Shown: piece by piece, positions 11,304 to 22,000 of the stretch
Numbering within the stretch: position 1 is the stretch's first letter
Layout of the letters: the number at the start of each line of letters is the position of its first letter
Assembly (NCBI GenBank): GCA_036874045.1
Contig: CM072335.1
Location: 1,570,001-1,634,000 of the forward strand
Origin: Cymodocea nodosa
Taxonomy: Eukaryota > Streptophyta > Magnoliopsida > Alismatales > Cymodoceaceae
DNA length: 64,000 nucleotides
Reading direction: 5' to 3'
The notes under the pieces: generated by a model
Told to the model about the DNA's origin: nothing
Database searches by the model: none
Seen by the model: only the letters and a program-made list of their open reading frames with translations
Made by a program: the position numbers and the translations under genes

Positions 11304-13223
11304 GGGGGGCGCAGATTGGTGTTAGATGCACTTTAACTCATAATACTGTTTTGAGATAAAGCAATATATAACCATTAGATCTTGATCCAAATGAAACTAT
11401 CCCCATTGAAATTCATTTATTTAAACACTCTCCTACCCTGAAAGCAAGAAGAAAAACTATCCCCCTGTCGTTGTCCTACCTCCTTCCAGCCTTGGCCATC
11501 AACCATCTTCAATGATCTGATTCCCCCCAGCCATAAGAACAGTGCCACATGTGATTCATTCACTCAACAATGCCAACACGATGCCCCCACCAAGCACCAA
11601 CAATGCATGATGCCCTCCAATGTGTGTGATTCTATTGCTAGAAAGAAAAAGCATTTCCCAAGGCATTTCATAGATGAGAAAACGAACTTGAGAATACAAG
11701 GTAGAAAGTATTAGCTAGTGATTAAATGTATGCTACTATTAACAATACTAAATGAGTTTTGAAATATACTTCAGTAACATCAGCTTCCTTCTCTGCTTCA
11801 ATGTATACACAGCCTTTCACATGCTCTGGAGCAAACACAGATATGATTGGCAGTTTGTTCCCAAAGTTTTGCAAATCAATGTACTTCTGAAAGAGACTGA
11901 AGGCAATCCGCTGCTCACGTCCAATCTACAATAAATGTTGTCTCTTAAAATAAATGTCTTGTAAAATTATATTTGATGATCGGTAAATATAAATTGATTG
12001 CATACCATGCAATTGACTTTCCAAATAGATGGATCCTTTGAAGTGTATAGATATATTTCATTGATATGTTCTTTTTCATCCTCGTATGTTACATGCCTTG
12101 AATATCGCTCTTTAATGAGTGCTTCATGCTCTTCGATGCTCATATTTTCCTCTTTCAAAAATAATGGATGATGAAGTTTTGAAGATGATTTTGTGTGCTT
12201 TAACCCCAGTTTGACATCTCTTGTGTGACCTATTTTGCAAATCTCGTATAGAATAAGATTATAAGAATTAAGGAACACGTGAAAAAGTATCACCACATAT
12301 CCACAATGAGAATGGGAAAAGCTTAAAAACAATAGTCACGCCAAATCCACTTTATCTGAATGCATGGCATCATATCCCCCACAAAACCAAGATTCAAAAT
12401 TCACCTATTCAACCTTTATCTTTTTTGGGACAAAGACTTGACGTATCTTCAAGACTTAATGCAGACCAAAGCACAGTTTTATTTCAAATATTGAAATCAG
12501 TGAAACAGACAAGGGAGTCGACAAAACGAACATGACGAACAGGCCCAAAAAATGTCTTCCGATATTTCTAAAAGCTATAATGTTAACGTCCCTCCCAATT
12601 CCAAACTACTAAAATAACTTCCAATGTGCAAAAGATGGAAATTCTCACTGTCCCATCGACAGGCTGTCACAGGCAAGCGAGCAACAAACTCCAATATCGT
12701 GTTTTCACACATGTAAGGACTTGTGAGCCCAGCTTCCTCGCTTTTTTCTATATTTTTAAACGTAGACACCAAGAATAAGCAACTTTCTCACTCTTCCTAT
12801 ATTTTCCAGCACAAAACAGGCATCCACTCCCAATAAAAGTCTCCATCGCTCAAGATCCTCCACCTCGGGATCGCAGTAAATTCTCCACACCAACAGAAAA
12901 ATGCGACACTATCCGCAACCCAAGCTGTAAGGCCCGAATGCAACCCACTCATCAACAATGAGAGTAACAGAAACAATTTCATCGCAATGCAGACCTTGAT
13001 CGAGCTCCTCGCCGTCATCATCTACGAGGTCATCGATAAAGCTCATCCCATCGGAGTCATCCTCGTCCTCCATGGCAGCATCATCGACGAACTTCAGCAC
13101 GTCCTGGCGTCGCCGTTTCGCCCCCTTCCCGCTGCTCTCCGGTCGAGAGCACATGGACTTCCTCCTCTTCCCTCCGGAAGTGGTGTTGGAGGCCGCGACC
13201 TCCTTCCCTTTGTTCACCGCCAT
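170..13223 (-). CDS. KTF1: SPT5-like / KTF1 (KOW-domain transcription factor 1), 5' part of the gene, continues past the left edge
   Basis: Family role: SPT5-related plant factor that binds AGO4 and Pol V transcripts during RNA-directed DNA methylation in the nucleus. Exons inferred from splice sites and phase, 5' to 3': 12995-13223, 12006-12229, 11770-11925, 10449-10604, 10289-10372, 9831-9898, 9369-9683, 9241-9289, 9016-9171, 2777-2923, 2612-2693, 2359-2517, 2230-2284, 519-574, 170-233. Together they encode about 666 residues with unbroken phase. The start MAVNKGKEVA is followed by a basic stretch and KRRRQDVLKFVDDAA, which is KTF1-like and unlike canonical SPT5. An NGN-type domain lies at residues ~140-225. 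KOW motifs include EGTWVRVKSGNYKGDLAQV (~residue 240), GREGTVKHMYKGTLFIYDE (~485) and GQTVRIRAGPLKGYLCRV (~570). The last visible exon (AAPSGNNAWDSIAP) looks like the beginning of the tryptophan-rich AGO-hook tail, which lies outside the window. A 6.1-kb intron (2924-9015) hosts a copia element. The two most 3' exons are less certain. Confidence 0.85.
2937..3012. repeat. Tandem duplication, 37-bp unit
   Basis: Two adjacent near-identical copies (from 2937 and from 2974), each carrying the core ATTATGTTTAAGGGAAA and ending in CAAACTATGTA. They lie just upstream (in gene sense) of a KTF1 exon, inside the large intron. Probably a local slippage duplication with no function suggested. Confidence 0.7.
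3303..3545. repeat. Tandem duplication, ~124-bp unit
   Basis: Two diverged copies with period about 124 bp: AGAAAAATAAATGCTAAAGAG at 3307 and a near copy at 3431. Both continue through ACAAACATTCAATAAG and CACGTAATATAGTGTCAAAT. The duplication lies in KTF1 intron sequence about 200 bp from the copia 5' LTR. Confidence 0.7.
3762..3876 (+). repeat. 5' LTR of the copia element
   Basis: It ends GGGTTAATCACA directly before the primer-binding site and matches 8406-8532, apart from about eleven substitutions and a missing ~12-bp stretch around 3805. Its first two bases are TT rather than the usual TG. TATATATG and CCTTATATATG motifs could be the promoter core. Confidence 0.88.
3877..3888 (+). promoter_or_regulatory. 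Retrotransposon primer-binding site
   Basis: TGGTATCAAAGC lies immediately 3' of the 5' LTR. It differs by one base from the usual plant initiator-Met tRNA priming site (TGGTATCAGAGC). Confidence 0.85.
4390..5196 (+). pseudogene. Copia gag remnant with CCHC zinc knuckle
   Basis: Broken gag reading frame. Recognisable parts are a gag-like segment from ~4400 (frames contain LNERNYLMWSKNF-like residues) and, at ~5057-5100, a zinc knuckle CTHCGKMNHRPKRC that fits CX2CX4HX4C exactly. Stop codons interrupt the frame, for example around 4570, 4640 and 5196. In the intact family this is the capsid/RNA-binding part of the polyprotein. Confidence 0.75.
5300..8262 (+). pseudogene. Copia pol remnant (protease, integrase, RT, RNase H)
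   Basis: Protease at ~5312 has IIDSRAS where the family has DSGA, preceded by a stop. GAG-pre-integrase motif LWHNRLGYPSFQKLQ lies at ~5698. Integrase starts ~5850, with the first catalytic Asp region reading HCNT followed by a stop, then VDDYSRVLWVYLLK at ~5926. RT spans ~6900-7600 with VKNAFLYGDL and LKKAIYDLKQIPRAWF. Its active-site loop reads IYVNNIIL instead of YVDD, so both catalytic Asp residues are replaced. RNase H spans ~7740-8262 with TSGYFTFVGGNLVAWQSKKQ and ends FHERTKHIKI. Its DN motif reads CNN. Many stops and frameshifts are present, so the frame cannot encode a working enzyme. Confidence 0.88.
8406..8532 (+). repeat. 3' LTR of the copia element
   Basis: It begins TGTGGATATTATCATG after the purine tract AAAGGGAG and ends GGGTTAATCACA. 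It is 12 bp longer than the 5' LTR because it retains a GTGTAAGGATAC-like segment. The sequence 8533-9015 beyond it returns to unremarkable KTF1 intron. Confidence 0.88.
10605..11769. other. KTF1 intron 3; no coding signal, contains (GT)n(G)n
   Basis: A 1.2-kb intron between the NGN and first KOW exons. Apart from the simple repeat at 11270-11309 I see no recognisable element in it. Confidence 0.6.
11270..11309. repeat. (TG)n followed by a 23-nt G homopolymer
   Basis: A TG dinucleotide run passes directly into 23 consecutive G residues (11287-11309) on the plus strand, i.e. poly-C in the sense of the KTF1 transcript. G-quadruplex potential exists on the non-transcribed-sense strand. Length is likely polymorphic or error-prone. 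Confidence 0.9.
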
Positions 13224-13971
13224 CGACGGTGCGATTTGGAGGAGCGCTGGAGCGGATGTGGAAGAGAAACGGAAGGGCTTCGGAGGTTTTTTTTTATCGG
13301 GGTGGTAGAAGACATGGCGTCTTCTTATCCTTCGCTCCCAAGTCGGCTCACTTGTCCCCCGAAAGGTTATTTTTCCTAATATTATTTTTATAAAATCCTC
13401 TTAACGTATCTTTGAATTTCTTTGTAAATATATTAATAGGTAAAAATAACTGTATAAGTTTTAAGATGAAATAATTATAAATACATGATAAAAATTTTAT
13501 TGCTCACACAAGCTTCCCCAGAAAATTTATATTTCTAATACATTTGTAACATTTCCATTTTTCCTTTCCAAATCAATACATTTTCAACTTAAAAGCATAC
13601 AAGTATTCTCAAAGGAATTCTAGGAGATTTTTAAAAAAGCCTCTTATTTTTTCCATTATTTATTAAAAATTAAAATCCAATTATATAGTATTTAACCATA
13701 TATTAAAATTTCAACTTGAACTAAGCATCTTCACCAATATTTTCTATTTAAAAATTAATGATTGAAGTTTTCTAAAAATTGAACATTTTTAATACATTTG
13801 GATCAAAAAAATAATACCCATACAATCTAAGTAAAAAAAATTTACTTTGTATTTTTAATCATCTAACCTTAAAGTTATGTATTTTCGAAGGAACGTGAGG
13901 TTATTTCTTGAAATTTTTTAAATAACGATAATATTTTCGTATTTGCAAATGATTCCACCTCTTGGTAAGGT
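13224..13971. promoter_or_regulatory. Divergent intergenic region between KTF1 and the DCD-kelch gene
   Basis: A 750-bp, mostly AT-rich stretch between the KTF1 start codon (minus strand) and the TATA box of the plus-strand DCD-kelch gene. It must contain the KTF1 promoter and 5'UTR and the upstream part of the kelch promoter. I see no clear TATA box on the KTF1 side. Confidence 0.6.
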
Positions 13972-13979
13972 TATAAATA
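13972..13979 (+). promoter_or_regulatory. TATA box of the DCD-kelch gene
   Basis: TATAAATA lies about 30 bp upstream of a C/T-rich, ATG-free GC-rich stretch that ends in a splice donor at 14176. This fits transcription starting near 14005. Confidence 0.55.
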
Positions 13980-14004
13980 GCCAAAAAACATCGCGCCATT
14001 TACC

Positions 14005-15885
14005 ACAAAATCCTCCTTTACGGTCCCCGGTGCTCCAACCGGGCTGGCCACCACTGCACTTCGCACTCCCCGCGGCCCTCCACCACCACCGCCACCTCCT
14101 CCTCCTCTCTCCAGCACCTAGTTTGGTAGAAGGAGTTGTTTTCGATCGGTACCGTTCGAAACCGCCGCCCTCGAGGTATAATGTTTGTTGCTGCTACCTT
14201 TTTCGTCTCAAGATCATCGCATTTGGTTCCGTTATTGAGTTCGATAGTTCCTGGTTAATGTCGTGGCTTCTCGTGATCTGCAATGGCGTTGTATATTATC
14301 GTACGTTCTTTGGGCTCCCGTGGCTCCTCTGATTACTTTCTGTCGTAGTTTTGGCAATCAAGCTGTGTGTTCGGCTTTATCGGAAACGTGTATGCCTTTC
14401 TTGTCGAAGAGTTCTTTGGTCATCTTTGCCCTTCATGCCTATTGGGTTCAGTAGCATATAACCATCGAGAGTTCTTGGTCCGGCTTCAGAAGCTGGTTAT
14501 GTCACTATTCCCGTGCACTTCTCATTTCAGATGCTTGATCTTTTTCTTCATTTCCTTGTCTCTGAAACTCTTCGTCTCCTGTGTTTTGGGTTTGGTCTAG
14601 GTTCTGTTTTTAGTTTGGACATCAGATGCCTTTTGTCTTTCTTTTGTTCTTTCAACGGTCGTTCATGATGTTGTCTTCGTATGACACTTTTGAGCTCCTT
14701 CTCTGATTCCATGCGCATGTATTCTCTGTTACTCTATAGCATGCTTTGTTTTCCTTTTTATCACTGTTCTTGTACACAACTTTTTCCCTGGAATTCCTAT
14801 CCTAGCATGTTGCCATTGGTATTTTCCGAGAGCATTCTCTGTTTTAGATTTAACTTACGTATCCCAGGTTCCCAGCTTAAAGAGTAGCCAAAGGGCCTTT
14901 TTCCAATGAAGTCTACATGCTTGTGGTGTTGTTCTGCTCGTATTGAACATATTTTTGCATGTAATAATTCATCGCATTTTCTTCTTTTTTACACCATTTT
15001 TATCCTAGAAAAATATTCTCATTTTCCGTGGTTTAAAATCGAACTATTGGTATCCTTCGGATATTAGAAGATTGATTCGTTCCCTAGTGCCACCTATTTC
15101 TATAATACCAGTTTGTCAGATTAATTAACGGTAAATCAGAAGAGTATGCCTTATTAATGAATTTCAATTTCAGTGTAGAGATATTTTTCTTTTTATTTTA
15201 TTTTATTTTTTTCCATCCTGTGTGATTACTTGTTCCATTTTTTCTTCTTTTTCTTATTATTTGGGTTAATTTTCACCTCTTCCTCAACTTTGCACCAGAA
15301 ATGGAAATTCAGAATTTGTTTCCTTGTAGCGCATCTTTCCTTTTCAGCTTGCAAAATAACAATATCTTACATTCTTACCCTACTTTTCGTGTGATCATGC
15401 CTATACTACTCATCCACTCTATTCTCTCAGCTGGAAATAACTTTCAATCTTCATTTTTTGTGAATGAAAGCTCATGTTCTTTCTTGTCCTTTGCCTGTCT
15501 CCCTTTCAATATAAAAGGCAATATTGCCATGTTTACCATGTATGTATTTTCTAGTATGGGTTTCCATATCATATTCAATCATCGTTTGATGTTCAAATTC
15601 CAGACAAGGGCTAAGTGTTTTTGATATAACCTTTTTTCTGTTTTTTATGGTTCACATAGAAATTTTATCTAGAGAGTGACTATTTAGTGTGGATTTTCCC
15701 TTTTCTAATGAACTTGTTTTCTTGTGAAGTTTTAGAGGCTTGTTTGACACATCAAAACCCCACCAATTTTAACTGTGAATTTGGAAGTGATTAAATTGGA
15801 AATCTCACTAGTTCAAACTTCAAATTAGTTTTCTCTTCTGCCATCTGAAATTGCCTTTGCTGCTTTTGTTGTCAGGTGCAATGCA
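14005..15885 (+). other. 5'UTR exon, 5'UTR intron and leader of the DCD-kelch gene
   Basis: Inferred non-coding exon ~14005-14175. It is GC-rich and pyrimidine-rich, has no ATG, and ends CTCGAG|GTATAA. A 1.7-kb intron follows (14176-15875, acceptor TTGTTGTCAG) and then a 10-nt leader before the start codon. The intron is T-rich on the plus strand, as is common for plant leader introns. No coding sequence is seen in it. Confidence 0.55.
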
Positions 15886-16042
15886 ATGGGAAGTGGGAGA
15901 AAAACTGAGACTACTATTGTCAGTGGATCTTCATCATCAAGGCTTGCAAATTCAGGATATAACTCTAAAGGAATTGCAAGAAATTTGCACAAGGCTGACC
16001 TTGGTGGTGTTATCTTTGGTTGCAAAAATAATACAATATTAG
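15881..16042 (+). other. Overlapping upstream ORF (53 codons)
   Basis: An ATG lies 5 nt before the main DCD-kelch start in another frame. It opens a 53-codon frame that ends at 16042, inside the first coding exon. Its context (GCAATGC) has C at +4, whereas the main start (GCAATGGG) has G at +4, so leaky scanning to the main start is plausible. Confidence 0.5.
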
Positions 16043-19000
16043 AGTGTCTTAAGAAGCAGATATTTGGTCCATCTTTGAACCTCTCATTTTTTGCATTTGT
16101 TGTTAATTATATGGTTGGTTCCTGATATTTGATGTATGTTTTTGTTTTCTTTTCGTAGTTTTACTGTCCATGGATCTTAATTCATTGAGTAGTAAAGTTA
16201 ATAGTGAAAAAAGCATTGCCAAAATTTTCTTAATTGCTTATTTGGTCAACAAGCATTTTTGAGTTTCTCAAAGTTGTTGAGAATCTCAACTACAACAAAT
16301 TGGTGGATAACCTTTGTTTTATATACTATAATCTTTTAGTCAAAATAGAGATCCTTCCTAGAGGGTTGTGTAACATAATAAGCTAGGACTGGAGGATTAA
16401 ATGCCAAGATCTTGTTTGTGGTTTGTGGAAGACAATCCAAGTTTCTTGCTACCTCAAGTTGTTTTCATAGCAAGATAATTTATTATCTACTTATATTCAA
16501 AAGTACGAGAGTTGATATGAAGGTTAAAAACATTCCACTGCCTGTATTTTATCATGATATTGAACTTTGATTATGTCAAACACAGTAAAGTGAATATACT
16601 TAACTATCTGGTTTACACACCTGAATTTAGTCTGTACTTTATAGGCTGGTTTGGTAATTTTTTGAAACCCAAGCTTTTCAAGTAGTTGGGCCTTTGATGA
16701 ATCAACTCATATGGGAAACTTTTAGAAGTTCAAAAATTGTGGCCAAAATCTGGTTTGGATAATGAGTTTGTTGGAGAGTTTTTAATTTGTTGCATAAGTC
16801 ACAATACTAGAGGCTCCAAAAGTGTTATTTTTGAGTTTCTAAAATTCTACCTTTTGAATAATCTTCTGAATTAAAAAGTCAAAAGCTCATAAACAAGGCA
16901 TGTTATGGGCATTTGTTTAAGCTTTTGATCTTTCTGTCAAAAGTTCACTTCCAAAGTTTCCCAGAATTTTAAATGAACTGGACCATAATTTATAGTTCAT
17001 GTTTTTCTGTTTTATGTAGCATTAACAAAATATATGTATGCATCTTTCTCCCACTTTTTACCTAATTTAACATTTCAATTGCCAAACCATATATGATTTC
17101 TTGCCTATCTGTGAGTGTTTTGTCATCCTATTGCTTGCAGGCTTAAAGTCTTTTAATAATTTTTTGTAACATTTCATCTTTAAAATTGAAAAAAAAAATT
17201 TGAAATGGGGAATGCTTGAAAACTTTACATGAACATCATTGAGTATATGAAGATGGAACACCTAAAACTCTGAATGTTGTTATCAACTTCAGGTGCTGGT
17301 TGTTCATATATACACATTGTCAATTATTTTAATTATCCATTATTTGTCATTGTTTTGTGCTTTTGTTCCATTCATGGTAAACTTGTTTTATGTTTAATAT
17401 CCTCTAGGATTTTGGTTACAATATTGTATTATATTGCATCGTAGAACTTGATGCTACATCATATCAGTCATCTGTTCATTGTGCTTGACTCTTTGTGGTT
17501 GGAATTTTTTGTTTTGGATCATATATATAATATTTCTTCTTCAAGTACATCAGGTCACTAGATGGAATATGAGTTTGAAAACTGTTTTTGGCACACTGAG
17601 TTTATTGTATTTACTTGATTTCACTAGTTTTTTTAACTTTAGCATTTGTTGACAGGGTTGCCTGGACCACACATCTCATATGTTAGGAACATTGAGCCAG
17701 GATTGCCATTGTTTCTTTTCAATTATAGTAATCGAATGTTGCATGGTATTTATGAGTCTGCAAGTTCTGGCGATATCAACATTGATCCCTATGCATGGAC
17801 AGATGATGGAAAAGAAAAAACAGCATTTCCTGCTCAAGTATAATTATTTTGTATTTTTTTCATTTATTTGAATGTGTGTTATACATTTTTTTATTCCTAT
17901 ACAATTCATTTTTTAGGTTCGTATCCAGATCAAGACTGACTGTCGGCCAATTCCGGAAAAAATGTTCTGGCCTAAGATTGAAGACAACTATTATACCAAA
18001 ACACGTTTTTACTTTGAGTTGGATCACAAGCAAGCACAGGGCTTAACATCTTTATTTATAGGTTCGCTTCAGATTGAAAATATTAGAAAAAAATTTGGGA
18101 ACAATCACGTGTGGACATTTTTCACAAATAATAATGTCTGGTTATAAAATCTGTACTGCAGGTTCTACCAAGCATGCTAAAGATGGTAATAAATGTAAAA
18201 AATGTCCCAATTTTTGGGCTGATTTGGTTTCTGGAAATCCATATGCATTCTTACCGTGTGATGAGGATAAGGATTGCAGCACAAAGGGATCCTCTACCAT
18301 TGCTGAAGATGGTGAAACAAAGGATACCGTATCTGATAGGGAAGAGTTATGGTCTGTTAACAGGCAAACCCTTAAGCATGATTTGGCAAAGAACCAAAAT
18401 GTGGAGGAAGAATTATTGTCTGACAACAGTCAACCCTTTCCATTAGATCCTAATGATGGCTCAGGAGAGATCCAAAATGAGGAGCAGGAGTATAATGATA
18501 ATAATTCTAATATTGACATAGAAAGAATTTTAGATAAACTAAAAAAATTGGACCGTACACCTGTGGATCTGACTGGGGAAATCTGTGAAGATGAGTTGGC
18601 TGTTTCTTCCAAAGTCAATTGGGCATGTGAAGTCCATGAGGCCAGTATCAGTGAACAAGTGAAAGAGGGGTTTGAGAAAGGTGCATCCACTTGTGATTCA
18701 GTTTCTGATAATGTCGAGGTAATGAATTAGCCTGTTAGAGAAACAAGAATTGTAGTTTCCTCAAATTTCTTATTTTTGGATTTTTATCACTTTTTTTTGT
18801 ATACATGCAGTTGATGCAATTCAAGAGAGAACAGAGAGCAAGATCTGTCATTCTGGAGAATAAGCTGGTACTAATAATTCATGTGTCCAACTTGAGATTA
18901 ATAATCTTTGGAAACATATTATTTGGCGCAACATTTTCCCTTGCATATTAATGGCAATGCTGAAGTTCTTCAGGAATTTTAAAATTTTGTGCTTATCTGT

Positions 19001-22000
19001 GCCTTTTCTGATTGTTCCCGGTTATGTGATCAATTTGAAATAAAAGCTATTGTGCTCAAGTTACCCGCAGGTCCATCTATTAGTAAGAATTTTAAATATG
19101 TGTTGGCACTTGGCACAATCACATTATGTGATTCAATGATCAAAGCATGTGAAGTCTCTATTTTCAAGTGATGCCAGTAAATAATTATAAATGGCAAAAT
19201 GGAAATGAAAACTACCTGCAGAAATTTGGTTTCAATTGATTCCAAGTTTTAGGTGCCACCAAGGGATTAGTAGGTACATTTGAATCAAATGTCAGGCATG
19301 GAATACATACTAAATGTAATATGTTTATGGCAAGTTGACAACTCATGGGATGTAACCAAACATCACAATGACCAACAATGGAAGGATAAAGAACAAATGA
19401 ATCCTTAAGGGTGAGACTTGGTCTCAGTAACAATGGAAAGAAAAGGCCCCTACCTTGGTTGTGGAATGATCAAAACAAAAGTATATTGAATAAGAGTAGG
19501 ATGGGGACATGCAGCTATGGGAGCTTAACTTCAGCTAGCTAGATTTTTATGATTTTTTTCCATTCTATGTTGTTTTTTCCTTCTTGGAACTTCTTTGATT
19601 TTTCTTATTTCCCTTGTTTTTCCTATTGCATGATGCTTGTGAGAGTTATTGTATCTCCATTATAGGATAATTAGATATCCACCTAAGGGCTCAATCATAC
19701 ATACATACATACATACATACATACATGAATGACCCGCTGCACTGCTAGCTAAACCTACCAGGTTATCAGGCCTGGTCCGTTGGCTCTAGCAGGGCCAGAA
19801 ACACCTCTTGCAGCCACTGGGTAATGCTTCTGTCTCTACTATTGCCATCAGATGTCGTAGCTGGTTGTCCTATCTCGTACCAGTCAATGAAATAAGGCTG
19901 GCCACATCTGTTGCTGATTTTTTGTAGGTGGTTCTACCGACCTACTGCTACTAGTGACTATTTTTCTCAACCAACATCTTGTCGTTGGTCTTCTTTTCAT
20001 GATACAACCATGGTTTCACATATTTACCCAGATCTTTTTTTGGTGGTTTCAATATGAAACCCACTTGAACATCTGGATTGACTAATTTATATGAGTGGAT
20101 TAGCTTCTTCAGATTGGTGGATAAGCAACCACTAAGGGCTCCAGCCCCCATTTTTGCTGCAACTACACTGTTGCCCCTTCAGTGTTGACCTTGTGTAGCC
20201 TTTATCTTCATGCTTAGTTCCTTTGCACTTGGGCTCTTGCAAATCACTTTGTCATTGCAGTAGCACTTTAGGGTAAAAAAAGAGAGAGGATGAAGCATGC
20301 AAAGGAAACAAAGAAATGAAGGTGAGGAGGAGAGAAGAAAGAGCACATGAATAAGAAAAAGAAAAGGAAGAAGGAAGGAAAAAAAAAGAAAAAAAGGGAG
20401 GATAAAAAAAGTGTCTATCTAGAGAAAAAAAAGACTTTTTTCATACATGCAACTACCATGTCATTATCTATATTCACCAAAAAAAAAAAAAGAGACAAAG
20501 AAAAATATATATATATAATGGAAAGAAAAAAATGATGAAAAGAAAAAAAAAAGAAAAAAACATTGGAGACCAAAAAAAAAGAGAGAAAACAAGGGAAGCA
20601 GGGCAGCACACCTTCGCCACGCCCATCATGCATGATTGGGAAGGTGGCCAACACTCTTGGCTCCCTTATAAAATCAATTGAGTGTCAATCAAAGAAAAAA
20701 AAATGAAAAGAAGGGTGAAGAACGATCAAAGGGAGAAAAAAAAATGGAAAGAGGGATGAAGAATGATCAAAGGGAGAGAAAAAAAATAGAGAGAGGGGTG
20801 AAGAATGATCAGAGGGAGAAGAAAAAAAAGCTAGAAAGAGAAGTGAGCAAAAGTGAGGAGATCAAAGAAGGTGGGTTCTTCTGGATTCCTAGAAGTCTGA
20901 TTTTATTTTTTCTTTTTTCCTATTATAGGTTCTCAGCGTACAAGAAAAACATCTTCAGCTAGTGGACTGGTGGAATACAGGTGTCAATGCAACTTTCGCT
21001 GACCGCTGGTGGACCGGCGAAAGTAGTATAGCACCTGTGAAGAAAAAAAGAAAAGTCCTTTGTCATCTACTAGTGGACCGACAGAAGAACACTTGCAAGG
21101 AAAGAGAAAAAAAAAAGTGAAGTCCATCGTTGTCTACTGGTGGACTAGTGGAAGAGCACCTACTAAGAAAGAAAAAAAGAAGAAGAAAAAGTTCTCCGTT
21201 GTCTACTTGTAATTATTAGAATCCTTATATTTTGATAATGCAAAAATCTATGTGAGTATTTAATATGTATTTCATAGATCATCTAAAAGAAGAGCAAGTA
21301 CAGTTGAAGAGTTACTCATAGGTTTTCAAAGGTAGAAGAATTCATTGAATTAACAAAAGGTAAGTATAGATAGTTTAAATGATCAAGTGATAAAACAGTT
21401 GAAAGATAAACAAGTCTTTCAAATAGTTTCAGATTCTCGAAAGGTTTCAAGTAAAACTGTTCGAAATATGAATTACAGAATGGCTACAAGATGAACAGGT
21501 CAAAAAGATAACTATTCAAGTTTTTGGATAACTTTAGGATAATTGTTTGAGCTTTTCAAAAGATTTTAAGTAAACTATCTAAAACTAAGAAATCTTACGT
21601 GCAGAACTTAAAAACTCGCATGACAAGTCAAAAGAAATAATTGTTCAAGTTTTTTGATAGTTTCAAGATAACTATTCGAAATATCTAAGTTGAATAATCA
21701 AATTAACTCATAGCTTGAGAGAGAGAAAATTTATGTTTAAAATTAAATTGACCCTATAACTTGGATATTAGCGAAATACAAATATCTAAGTTTCAAATTA
21801 AGTAAAATTTATCACTTCATTATAGGATATAATCACCTAAACTTAAAATCAAGACTTTGAACTTAAAGAAAAAATAAGTTTCTAGGTTGAGATTCAAACA
21901 AACTCAAACTCTAAAATATAAAACACAAACACATCTAAAAGAAAACAAATACTCTTAAACAAGAGTCTAAACTATTCAATTCTTCATTTAAGCACAAGAA

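Noticed and set aside
12987..13379. Open frames on the plus strand opposite KTF1 exon 1
   Set aside because: They mirror the GC-rich first exon of KTF1, whose minus-strand frame has a clear family match and splice donor.
20347..20962. Lys/Glu-rich open frames in the purine tract
   Set aside because: Artefact of A/G-rich low-complexity repeats.
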